Positions 1 to 6,429 of a stretch of DNA of 10,841 bases are shown here, piece by piece. The position numbers and the translations under genes are program-made. The first letter of the stretch is position 1. Each line of letters starts with the position of its first letter. Location: the NCBI GenBank assembly GCA_958426095.1, contig CATZYB010000080.1, positions 1 to 10,841 on the forward strand, in the 5' to 3' direction. Under the pieces are notes generated by a model that was given only the letters and a program-made list of their open reading frames with translations, did not search any database and was not told the DNA's origin. This stretch comes from an uncultured Lachnospiraceae bacterium (lineage in GTDB: Bacteria; Bacillota; Clostridia; Lachnospirales; Lachnospiraceae).

Positions 1-598
1 TCATCCTCTGAATCAGTTCCATGTTGATTTCCTGAAGATTTAACCCCTGCAGGAATGTATTGATCAAAATATTCAGCTTGGCAACTTCATCTTCACTCAC
101 CCGCTCATCCACTTCGATCAACCGGTTTTTGATCATGTTGCCATCCAGCATGACGACCACCAGCAGCTGATTATCTTCCACTCTGGAAAGCTGGATAAAT
201 TTCAGCTTGTTCCGTTTATACTGAGGCGCTGAAATCATCGTCGCATAATTTGTATTCGTCGCCAGAAGCTTTGCCACATGTTTCAGAAGATGATCCAATT
301 TATCCGCCTTTTCAATGAGAACATCTTTCATCTCATCCACTTCTGCAATCTTTTCCTTCATCAGATTATCCACATAAAAGCGGTAACCCTTATCTGAAGG
401 AATACGTCCTGCGGAAGTATGGGGCTGGATAATATAACCCAAATCTTCCAGGTCGGACATCTCATTCCGGATTGTCGCTGAACTCAGGTTCAGATCCGTA
501 TATTTTGAAATGGTCCGTGAGCCTACCGGTTCACCGGTAATCAGATATGTTTGAATAATACTGTTTAAGATTTTTATCTTTCTTTCATCCAGTTCCAC
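1..598 (-). CDS. hrcA: Heat-inducible transcription repressor HrcA, N-terminal part (runs off left edge)
   Basis: HrcA binds the CIRCE operator and represses class I heat-shock genes (groE and the hrcA-grpE-dnaK-dnaJ operon); GroEL keeps it active. About 199 of the usual 340 or so residues are visible, so the C-terminal part lies outside the window. The start is GTG at 598, chosen because AGGAG at 606-610 stands 7 bases upstream and the nearby ATG is out of frame. The protein opens VELDERKIKIL, then carries the winged-helix stretch with YLITGEPVGSRTIS, LSSATIRNEMSDLE and the family hallmark HTSAGRIPSDKGYRFYVD at about residues 60-80. The gene lies right behind its own CIRCE, so it is autoregulated. 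grpE and dnaK would be expected further left on the same strand but are not seen here. Confidence 0.96.
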   Translation of the reverse strand, partial: MELDERKIKILNSIIQTYLITGEPVGSRTISKYTDLNLSSATIRNEMSDLEDLGYIIQPHTSAGRIPSDKGYRFYVDNLMKEKIAEVDEMKDVLIEKADKLDHLLKHVAKLLATNTNYATMISAPQYKRNKLKFIQLSRVEDNQLLVVVMLDGNMIKNRLIEVDERVSEDEVAKLNILINTFLQGLNLQEINMELIQRM

Positions 599-620
599 CA
601 GACCACTCCTTTCTGTTTTA

Positions 621-647
621 TTAGCACTCGATTAACTAGAGTGCTAA
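621..647. promoter_or_regulatory. CIRCE operator (HrcA binding site)
   Basis: The site is TTAGCACTC, nine bases, GAGTGCTAA: a perfect match to the CIRCE inverted repeat. It lies between the hrcA promoter and the hrcA start codon, so HrcA bound here would block transcription of its own operon. The divergent tRNA-editing gene starts about 130 bp away on the other strand, and its promoter is not covered by the site. Confidence 0.97.
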
Positions 648-659
648 TATCTAAACATT

Positions 660-688
660 AAGATAGCACTATCACTACCATTTGTCAA
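660..688 (-). promoter_or_regulatory. Sigma-A promoter of hrcA
   Basis: On the minus strand TTGACA (683-688) is a perfect -35. It is followed after 17 bases by TATCTT (660-665) as -10. The start of transcription would fall just before or at the edge of CIRCE, the standard arrangement for an HrcA-repressed operon. Confidence 0.85.
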
Positions 689-724
689 TAGTTTCAAAAA
701 TTATTTTTAAAATTATTCATTATG

Positions 725-733
725 TGCTATAAT
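725..733 (+). promoter_or_regulatory. Extended -10 promoter of the YbaK-like gene
   Basis: TGCTATAAT is a consensus extended -10 on the plus strand. The matching -35 region (about 705-710, TTTTAA) is poor, which extended -10 promoters tolerate. It places the transcript start near 740 and so rules out the ATG at 722 as a translation start. Confidence 0.6.
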
Positions 734-778
734 TTTTTCCATATTGTAATAAACAAACTTTCAGGAGCGTGGATAAAA

Positions 779-1249
779 ATGTCTATTGAACGAGCAAGAG
801 CTTATTTTAAAAATTTCGGTATGGAAGACCGTATTCTGGAATTTGATGTCTCCAGCGCCACTGTGGAACTGGCCGCCCAGGCCCTTTCCTGCGAACCGGC
901 CCGCATTGCCAAATCCCTTTCTTTTAAAATCGATGACCGGACGTTGTTGATCCTGGCTGCCGGAGACGCAAAAATTGACAATAAAAAATACAAGGCCGTT
1001 TTCGGAGCAAAGGCAAAAATGCTTTCACCGGACGAAGTTGTCGAACGTATCGGACATGCCGTCGGCGGCGTCTGCCCCTTTGGTATTAATGAAGGCGTGG
1101 AAGTCTACCTGGATGAATCCATGAAACGCTTTGATTACATGTATCCGGCCGCAGGCAGCAGCAACAGCGCCATCAAACTGACCATTCCGGAGCTTGAACA
1201 ATATTCCGGCTATAAGGCCTGGGTCGATGTGTGCAAGATTCCGGAATAA
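779..1249 (+). CDS. YbaK/EbsC-family aminoacyl-tRNA deacylase
   Basis: A 156-residue single-domain protein of the YbaK/EbsC/ProX superfamily. Members hydrolyse wrongly charged tRNAs in trans (for example Cys-tRNA(Pro)), protecting translation in the cytoplasm. The invariant lysine needed for activity is seen as K45 in RIAKSLSFK, the position of the essential lysine of the E. coli protein. The glycine-rich GGVCPFG loop is at 96-102. The length is normal and no other domain is attached. I chose ATG 779 over an in-frame ATG at 722 because the latter lies inside the promoter, while AGGAG (763-767) precedes 779 at 11 bases. The gene is monocistronic, divergent from hrcA, and ends at a bidirectional hairpin. 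Exact tRNA specificity cannot be read from sequence; the family assignment is secure. Confidence 0.9.
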   Translation: MSIERARAYFKNFGMEDRILEFDVSSATVELAAQALSCEPARIAKSLSFKIDDRTLLILAAGDAKIDNKKYKAVFGAKAKMLSPDEVVERIGHAVGGVCPFGINEGVEVYLDESMKRFDYMYPAAGSSNSAIKLTIPELEQYSGYKAWVDVCKIPE

Positions 1250-1291
1250 AGCGGTCAGACTTAAAGGGAGACTTGCATTTAAAGAAAAAAT

Positions 1292-1334
1292 GAAAGCGTC
1301 CGGGAAGCCCTTTTTGACTTTCCGAACGCCTTTC
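1292..1334. terminator. Bidirectional intrinsic terminator
   Basis: The core stem pairs 1296-1307 with 1318-1329 (GCGT outer, one C/A mismatch, one G-T pair), around a 10-base loop. It extends outwards through GAAA (1292-1295) and TTTC (1331-1334) with one bulged base. On the minus strand it is followed by a T-rich stretch (complement of 1279-1290), on the plus strand by a weaker CTTTCTT. It separates two converging transcription units: the tRNA-editing gene and the long minus-strand operon. Confidence 0.7.
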
Positions 1335-1347
1335 TTATGTCAGCATA

Positions 1348-1862
1348 TCAGTTTTTATAATAGACCACTCGCTCCCGCAAATCGTAATAATTATGATTAA
1401 ACGCCTCTTCGGTAAGCGTATACTTTTCGCCGTTGTATGGATTTGATATATAAAAATTGTCCTCATCATATCCGTAGACAACAACCGCATGCTCGCCAAC
1501 CGGCCAGTGAACTTCTTCCCCGGTTTCATAGTCATACCAATGCCCGGAAAATGTCAATTCCCCGAAGTTTTCATCGATATTGACCCAGGCAATCACCGGA
1601 TTCCCCGTGGAAATAATCTTTTTTAATTTCTTTAGCGAGACATTATTTTCAGCAACTGCTCCGACCCGGAAAACATTAGCTGTTTCGGCAATGGGACCGT
1701 TGTAAACACCATAGGATAAGTAATGACATTCTCCAGAACTACGGACGAAGGGTAAGCCGTTTTTTTCAGAAGAAAGAAAATGCCTGACAACAGACACAAA
1801 ACGCAACTTGTGACAGCCGCAACAGCAAACCACACACCCTTCCTTTTTCTCTGTTTCTTCAT
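1348..1862 (-). pseudogene. C39-like cysteine peptidase remnant, truncated and frameshifted
   Basis: Two overlapping reading frames together make one recognisable protein. The first (from ATG 1862, overlapping the upstream stop as ATGA) gives a basic N-terminus and a membrane or signal segment, about residues 10-32. After a run of seven A (complement of 1760-1766) the homology continues in the -1 frame: SYGVYNGPIAETAN, LKKLKKIISTGNPVIAWVN, then HWPVGEHAVVVYGYDEDNFYISNP, ending YKN and TGA at 1348. Joined, it would be about 171 residues. The second half fits the C-terminal half of secreted C39-like peptidases: catalytic His in GEHAVVV, Asn in SNP. The N-terminal catalytic block of that family, with its Gly-Cys-Glu motif, is absent, apparently by internal deletion. 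So it is both frameshifted and lacks the nucleophile. Alternatives are an error in the A-run or slippage restoring the frame, but neither would restore the missing cysteine. Confidence 0.72.
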
Positions 1863-2680
1863 ATAGTTATCCTATTTCCATATTTTTTCAGACTGGCCGC
1901 CGCTGCCATGCAAAGAAACACCACAAGAATATCATATCGCATCCTTTGAAACTGCATAGATTTGGCCATTGAGGCTTTCTCTATTTGGTCAGAATTCGTC
2001 ACGGTCAAACCAAGAGTACTGAACTGTGCAAGCCCGGTTTCCGACAAGCCCTGTCCCGACATCCGGACTCTTACGCTGCCATCACCTTCCGATAAACGAA
2101 AACTGTCCGAGGCACAGAAAGCATGTGCCTCATCCTCCGGAAGTCCGGACCGGACGTAAATCACCTTTGCCATTCCCGTTTCACCATCTTCCCCTTCCAA
2201 TGCATAGGTCAATTGTTCCGTCTCATTTTCCCCGGCCGCCGCCGGGCCGCCAGAGCTATTGCTCGAATTGCCGGAGGCCTGCATCAACTGTTTCCAGGCC
2301 ATATCATTTAAATAAATCACTTTCATGGCACTGGTATCCGAAAGACCATAGGCCAGATTGAGATATGTATCCGATAATTCCAGACAGGACACCGTTAGTT
2401 CTCCCCAAGTGTCCGACAGGGTAAGTGTGGAATCTCTCTGGCGGCTCACCGCCTGAACATTCTCCATTACTTCTATTTCGGATCGTTGATAAGCTGTAAT
2501 TCCCGATTCCTGGCCGCTGACGACAACATATTCCACCGGACTTTTCGCTTCCCCATAAATCTGAACTCCAGTAAAGACAGCATCTGCCAAAAAGCCAACG
2601 CCCGCCAGGAAGAAAATAAGCATTATTTTTATTCTATCCTCCTGTTTTCTCCGTTTCCGGAATTCAGTCCACCATTTCAT
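1859..2680 (-). CDS. Bitopic membrane protein with extracellular domain, unknown function
   Basis: I do not recognise a named family. The 273-residue protein has a charged cytoplasmic N-terminus (MKWWTEFRKRRKQEDR), one membrane segment at about 18-42, an extracellular stretch of some 200 residues and a second membrane segment near 248-266, ending in KKYGNRITI. The outside part has a low-complexity linker (SGNSSNSSGGPAAAGENE) and the general look of the extracytoplasmic domain of MacB/FtsX-like permeases, but the four-helix permease body is missing. It may be an accessory subunit of the ABC transporter encoded upstream. ATG 2680 overlaps the preceding gene's TGA as ATGA, with GGAGGA upstream, so the two are translationally coupled; the same overlap occurs at its 3' end with the peptidase remnant. 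Confidence 0.7.
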   Translation of the reverse strand: MKWWTEFRKRRKQEDRIKIMLIFFLAGVGFLADAVFTGVQIYGEAKSPVEYVVVSGQESGITAYQRSEIEVMENVQAVSRQRDSTLTLSDTWGELTVSCLELSDTYLNLAYGLSDTSAMKVIYLNDMAWKQLMQASGNSSNSSGGPAAAGENETEQLTYALEGEDGETGMAKVIYVRSGLPEDEAHAFCASDSFRLSEGDGSVRVRMSGQGLSETGLAQFSTLGLTVTNSDQIEKASMAKSMQFQRMRYDILVVFLCMAAAASLKKYGNRITI

Positions 2681-4242
2681 TCGCCTGTGTCCTCCATTTC
2701 ATCCTGCTGCCTTTTCCGGCGAATTCCCCGTAAAATCATAACAAGTACAAAGCAAAGCAGTATCCCGCCAATGGCAGCCATAATTATCCACCACTGCCCT
2801 GTAGCCTCCGGTGTTTCTTTAACTGTATTTGAAAACGGCGTCTTAATTGTTGTCGTAAAATTCACGGTCTCCTCATACTCTTTTCCACTTTCATCCTCAT
2901 AATACCAGGTCAGTGTGCCTTTTGTTTCTCCGTACAAGGACGCCCCCTGAGACAGACTGGACACAGATATTTTGACGCTCCCCGACGCGGTCTTGCCTGC
3001 TTCAATATTTCCTATGAAAAGTGTCCCTTCCGGTGTCAGCCCATCAGCCTCTATCACAGCCCGCACATTATAAACCTCGCCTCTGCCCAGATTCATCGCC
3101 TGTACCTGAGCCGTCACCACATCGCCCACCTGAACTTCCGAACCCAAAGCCAAGGGGTCAAATTCCAGCTTAACCGCCTGTGATACCATCATTTTAATTT
3201 TACCACTGGCCGATTGGGAAGCCCCTTTGGAATCCGCATAGTCCATAGTCACAGACAGACCATACTGCCCTGGGACAGCCGATGCCAATATTTTATACTT
3301 ATAAGATACAATACAGGTTTGGCCCGCCGAAACCGCATCGACATATACTGTATCTGTTGGACTGAGCAGATTCAAGTATTCACCTTCATCGCCAACCGTA
3401 ACTGTCATATTTCTGACAGTCTCACTGCTGCTGGTATTTAATAAGGTAACCTCCAAAGTCACCTCATCCCCGGCCTGAATCTCGTCTTTCGAGGCTTTGC
3501 AGGATTGGACAATCATCTTCGGAGCAAAGGTTGGCGCCTCCGATAAGGAACTGCCGCCCGAACTGCCGCCGGACATATTTTCAACGCTTATCGCCTCCTT
3601 TTTCGTTTCCGGTTCTGTGGATGGCTCTTCTGTGGAGGGTTCTTGCGTGGATGGTTCTTGTGCGGACGGTTCCTGCGTGGATGGTTCCTGCGTCGTTGTT
3701 TCTTCCGTCTCAGGCTCTTCCGCAGACGGCGCACTGGCCGGCGGCTTTTCGTCGGTGATCGCCACATTTAATGAAAATTCTTTACGTATGGAATTTCCAT
3801 CGTCATCGACGGCCTGAATATTCAAAATCACCGGATAATCCCCATTTTTCCGATCCGTTGTCAGCTTTAAATCAAAAATTACCAGATAGCATGGAACGGT
3901 TTCCTGGCTTCCATTGATTTTTTCCTGACTGAGAACGACCTCTTTTTCATATACCGCAGAATCAAAGGGCAGATTCGTTCCATTACCAAGGTTTACTGAG
4001 GCTTTCACCTTATGATCTTTTAACGTTCCCTGATATATAACAGGTACAATAAGATGCGCCGTATCATTCTCTACTTTCGGTATATATCCTTTCGAGTAAG
4101 ATTTATCCATGCCCGCATAACTATTTTCCGAATCCATTTCCAATTCTACCGTTTCCGATGCGGCCTGGACGTTCATCTCCGGGCCCTTGAACAGTATTCC
4201 TGCTACACAGAATATCCAAAGAACTTTTCTCAAAATTTTCAT
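2677..4242 (-). CDS. Secreted, membrane-anchored surface protein with CARDB/COG1361-like domains
   Basis: A 521-residue surface protein. Residues 1-28 are a signal peptide (KILRK, hydrophobic core, cleavage near VQA-A). A beta-rich domain covers about 45-165. A Thr/Gln/Glu/Pro/Ser spacer covers about 170-215. Two beta-sandwich-like domains (about 225-350 and 355-470), with phrases such as IQAGDEVTLEVTLLNTS and VQVGDVVTAQVQAMNLG, resemble CARDB/COG1361 modules. A membrane anchor at about 484-505 is followed by the stop-transfer RRKRQQ. There is no LPXTG sorting motif. I chose ATG 4242 over ATG 4248: it gives the ATGA overlap used elsewhere in the operon and puts GGAGG about 10 bases upstream, against 4 for the earlier ATG. 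A role as extracellular partner or adhesin-like part of the transporter operon is inference; no ligand can be named. Confidence 0.75.
   Translation of the reverse strand: MKILRKVLWIFCVAGILFKGPEMNVQAASETVELEMDSENSYAGMDKSYSKGYIPKVENDTAHLIVPVIYQGTLKDHKVKASVNLGNGTNLPFDSAVYEKEVVLSQEKINGSQETVPCYLVIFDLKLTTDRKNGDYPVILNIQAVDDDGNSIRKEFSLNVAITDEKPPASAPSAEEPETEETTTQEPSTQEPSAQEPSTQEPSTEEPSTEPETKKEAISVENMSGGSSGGSSLSEAPTFAPKMIVQSCKASKDEIQAGDEVTLEVTLLNTSSSETVRNMTVTVGDEGEYLNLLSPTDTVYVDAVSAGQTCIVSYKYKILASAVPGQYGLSVTMDYADSKGASQSASGKIKMMVSQAVKLEFDPLALGSEVQVGDVVTAQVQAMNLGRGEVYNVRAVIEADGLTPEGTLFIGNIEAGKTASGSVKISVSSLSQGASLYGETKGTLTWYYEDESGKEYEETVNFTTTIKTPFSNTVKETPEATGQWWIIMAAIGGILLCFVLVMILRGIRRKRQQDEMEDTGE
3611..3700 (-). 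repeat. 15-bp in-frame tandem repeat coding TQEPS-type pentapeptides
   Basis: Inside the surface-protein gene a 15-base unit (plus-strand form close to GGTTCYTGCGTGGAT) repeats about five to six times with small variations. It codes TQEPS, TQEPS, AQEPS, TQEPS, TEEPS, TEPET. The encoded peptide is an extended, flexible spacer between the N-terminal and middle domains. The copy number could change by slippage without breaking the frame. Confidence 0.85.
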
Positions 4243-4874
4243 TTCCATTTATCCTCCATTTCATGAACATCGTCACATAATTCTTCGATATCCTGTGCAT
4301 TATGACTGGCCAGCAAAATAGACTTTCCCTGCTGCCGCAGTTCTTTGATAAGTTCCCGCATCTGTCCTACGCTATTCTTATCCAATCCATTGAAGGGTTC
4401 ATCTAAAATAAGGACCTCCGGATTTTCCATAATGGCCTGGGCAATGCCCAGACGCTGGCGCATCCCAAGGGAATATTTAGCCACCGGCTTACGCATTCCC
4501 GGATTCAAACCGACCCGTTCCAAAGTATTCCTGATTTCTTCTTTTCCAATCCGCGCTTTCAATGAAGCCAATATTTTTAAATTCTGAAAGCCGCTCAGGT
4601 TCGGCAGAAATCCCGGCGTTTCAATAATCACGCCCAGCCCGTCAGGAAAATCACAGTCTTTTCCCACCTGCTCTCCGTTGACGACAATATTTCCCGAATC
4701 CGGTTTCATAAAGCCGCAGATACATTTCATCAAAACAGTTTTGCCACTGCCGTTATTGCCGACAACACCAAAAATCCGTCCCGGCGGTATCGTCAGACTC
4801 ACATTCTTTAGTACATGCTCTTTTCCAAAAGATTTATAGACGTGTTCTACAATAATCCCCGACTGTTTCTCCAT
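4239..4874 (-). CDS. ABC transporter ATP-binding protein, LanF/BcrA-like with E-loop
   Basis: The cytoplasmic ATPase that powers the two permeases encoded upstream. In 211 residues it shows Walker A GNNGSGKT (39-46), signature YSLGMRQRLGIA (134-145, the SLGMRQR form of the drug/bacteriocin exporter group), Walker B LILDEP (155-160), D-loop FNGLD and the switch histidine in LLASH (191). The Q-loop position holds glutamate, E85, in VIIETPGFLPNL, as described for LanF lantibiotic-immunity ATPases. The domain ends about 20 residues after the H-loop, so there is no C-terminal regulatory extension. ATG 4874 is chosen because AGGTGA stands about 5 bases upstream and 16 bases separate it from the previous stop; a longer frame from 4916 would overlap that gene. 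It overlaps the surface-protein gene by 4 bp. Export of a peptide or antibiotic is likely, but the substrate is unknown. Confidence 0.9.
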   Translation of the reverse strand: MEKQSGIIVEHVYKSFGKEHVLKNVSLTIPPGRIFGVVGNNGSGKTVLMKCICGFMKPDSGNIVVNGEQVGKDCDFPDGLGVIIETPGFLPNLSGFQNLKILASLKARIGKEEIRNTLERVGLNPGMRKPVAKYSLGMRQRLGIAQAIMENPEVLILDEPFNGLDKNSVGQMRELIKELRQQGKSILLASHNAQDIEELCDDVHEMEDKWK

Positions 4875-4890
4875 AATGTCACCTCTCACA

Positions 4891-5784
4891 CTATTTTTGT
4901 GTTCCTGTAAAATCAAAGGAATAATTCTTTATTTTCCGAACGGAAAGCCCGAACAGGATCAGGCACCCTGCAGCAAAACACATATAAGACACCCATAGTT
5001 TCGGCAAATTGTCATAACCGAAATTGTGCATGTAATAGGTCGCATGATTCAGCGGAGATATCCACCCAAAAATAATATTTGCTGTTTTCTGCTGTTCCTG
5101 AGATAACCGAAGTATACCAGCGATCACCTCCGGGTTCATTAAAAATCCAAAACCGCTGAATATAATACCGCCGATCATCCCGCCATTTCCCTTCCACAAA
5201 TTCAAATAAAGAATCAGGCTGGCCATCAAAACAGAATAGCCTGCCATCAACCCAAAAATGTGAAGTGTACAGGAATAAGGAAAGGATAACTCCAGCACCT
5301 TGACAAAGGCAGGAATCGCAATCTTTTCTCCGATACTGGAATACCCGAGAATCGCCGCCGTATCACTCCACAGATTTGCCGTATAGGCCTTTGTCCCTGC
5401 CAGCACGCACGTTGAAATCAGGATAAAGCACATAAATCCCATGGTTGCCAGCACCAGATATAAAATCTGCCCCAAAAGCCAGATCTTCCGGTTGATTCGT
5501 ATTAAAAACAGCGGAACTTCATTTCCCAGATTCGGCATATCGGCAAATAAAAGCAGTAATAGCAGAGAGATGATCAATATGGAATTGGCGTCTCCGAAGG
5601 TCCATATAAAAGGCTCCAGAATCTGAACAACGGTATCATGCTCTCCTGCAAATACGAGTACTTTATCGGAAAGCAGGAAACATACGACAAAACCCAGGCC
5701 AAAAGCCAGCGCAATCTGAGGATTTTTTCGCCACCGCCGGAAATTTGCCGCGGCAACCAGGCCAATCTGTCGGATTTTATACAC
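4891..5784 (-). CDS. ABC transporter permease, six membrane segments
   Basis: A 297-residue integral membrane protein with hydrophobic segments near residues 24-46, 66-82, 102-130, 172-194, 200-218 and 265-284. It has a basic, aromatic N-terminus (MYKIRQIGLVAAANFRRWRKNP) as in ABC-2-type permeases. No domain motif beyond the topology can be named. The start is GTG 5784, set by a strong AGGAGGT (5794-5800) 9 bases upstream; that site lies within the last codons of the preceding permease gene, which this gene overlaps by 8 bp. With the other permease and the ATPase it would form the transporter core, much like the E and G subunits of LanFEG systems. The two permeases differ in length and sequence, so a heterodimeric channel is the simplest reading. 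Confidence 0.8.
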   Translation of the reverse strand: MYKIRQIGLVAAANFRRWRKNPQIALAFGLGFVVCFLLSDKVLVFAGEHDTVVQILEPFIWTFGDANSILIISLLLLLLFADMPNLGNEVPLFLIRINRKIWLLGQILYLVLATMGFMCFILISTCVLAGTKAYTANLWSDTAAILGYSSIGEKIAIPAFVKVLELSFPYSCTLHIFGLMAGYSVLMASLILYLNLWKGNGGMIGGIIFSGFGFLMNPEVIAGILRLSQEQQKTANIIFGWISPLNHATYYMHNFGYDNLPKLWVSYMCFAAGCLILFGLSVRKIKNYSFDFTGTQK

Positions 5785-6427
5785 CTTCGATACACCTCCT
5801 GAGAATCACATCGTATATGCAGATCAATACCAATATAAGCCCTGTAACAAGAAACACGACGCCCCATTCTTCAAATAGCCACGTGTGTTCCGGCGCCAGC
5901 CATTCATAGGGATAGAGACAGTATAATGTCTGAAAATAACGTTCATGCAAAATAACCAATATATAATAGAGAACAAAAGCCCCGCCATAGGCTATGTAAC
6001 GGCTATTGGACAGGGCGGCTAGCACGGCCGCCACAACTGCCCATAACATTCCTGACATAAAAATCAGCAGAGGACTCCACGGTACACTTTCAACATTTTT
6101 CAATGACCCATTCCCAATACCTTTCAGGCAGACATAAAGCCAGCCGCCCAAAACCTCCACCGCTCCGCCGCTGATCCCGCAGGCCAGAATTTTTCCGAGG
6201 ATATAAGCCGTAACTCCGCTCCGGGGCAAATAGGCTTTGATAAACCCGCTCTGATAATCTGCCAGCCAGGCCGTCGAATAGGGCAGGGTGCACAGGACAG
6301 GAACGGTCATGCGAAATAAATCCGAATCAAAGCCTGCGATAAACAGAATCAAAATTTCCAGCAGAACCCCTGCGGCAAATCCCCGGGATAAAATGGCCCG
6401 TCCGATATCTGTTTCAAAGCTGTTCAT
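5777..6427 (-). CDS. Second ABC-type permease subunit, six membrane segments
   Basis: A 216-residue membrane protein with hydrophobic stretches near residues 15-33, 38-55, 72-98, 118-142, 145-162 and 186-210. The N-terminal LSRGFAAGVLLEILILFIAG and the loop with an aromatic YLPRSG are compatible with an ABC-2-like permease, but the similarity is topological only. ATG 6427 follows the lipoprotein stop by 2 bases. Only a weak GGGA precedes it, so translation probably depends on coupling to the lipoprotein gene. It overlaps the next permease gene by 8 bp. Its position, between an extracellular lipoprotein and the permease-ATPase pair, is the main reason for calling it a transporter subunit. Confidence 0.72.
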   Translation of the reverse strand: MNSFETDIGRAILSRGFAAGVLLEILILFIAGFDSDLFRMTVPVLCTLPYSTAWLADYQSGFIKAYLPRSGVTAYILGKILACGISGGAVEVLGGWLYVCLKGIGNGSLKNVESVPWSPLLIFMSGMLWAVVAAVLAALSNSRYIAYGGAFVLYYILVILHERYFQTLYCLYPYEWLAPEHTWLFEEWGVVFLVTGLILVLICIYDVILRRCIEGV

Positions 6428-6429
6428 AA

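Noticed and set aside
722..778. Earlier ATG at 722 for the YbaK-like gene, adding 19 residues
   Set aside because: It overlaps the extended -10 promoter (725-733) and has no ribosome binding site; the family's N-terminus begins at 779.
1632..1862. A separate 76-residue membrane peptide at the end of the operon
   Set aside because: Its N-terminal membrane segment fits as the signal of the C39-like remnant; the part after the A7 run is the out-of-frame reading of the peptidase.
3600..3710. Repeats suggestive of a CRISPR array
   Set aside because: The 15-bp units are directly adjacent, in frame and code pentapeptides; there are no spacers and no cas genes.
1962..4266. Several plus-strand open frames antisense to the surface-protein and bitopic-protein genes
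   Set aside because: They follow codon structure of the opposite strand, have no ribosome binding sites and show Pro/Ser/Arg-rich non-protein-like composition.
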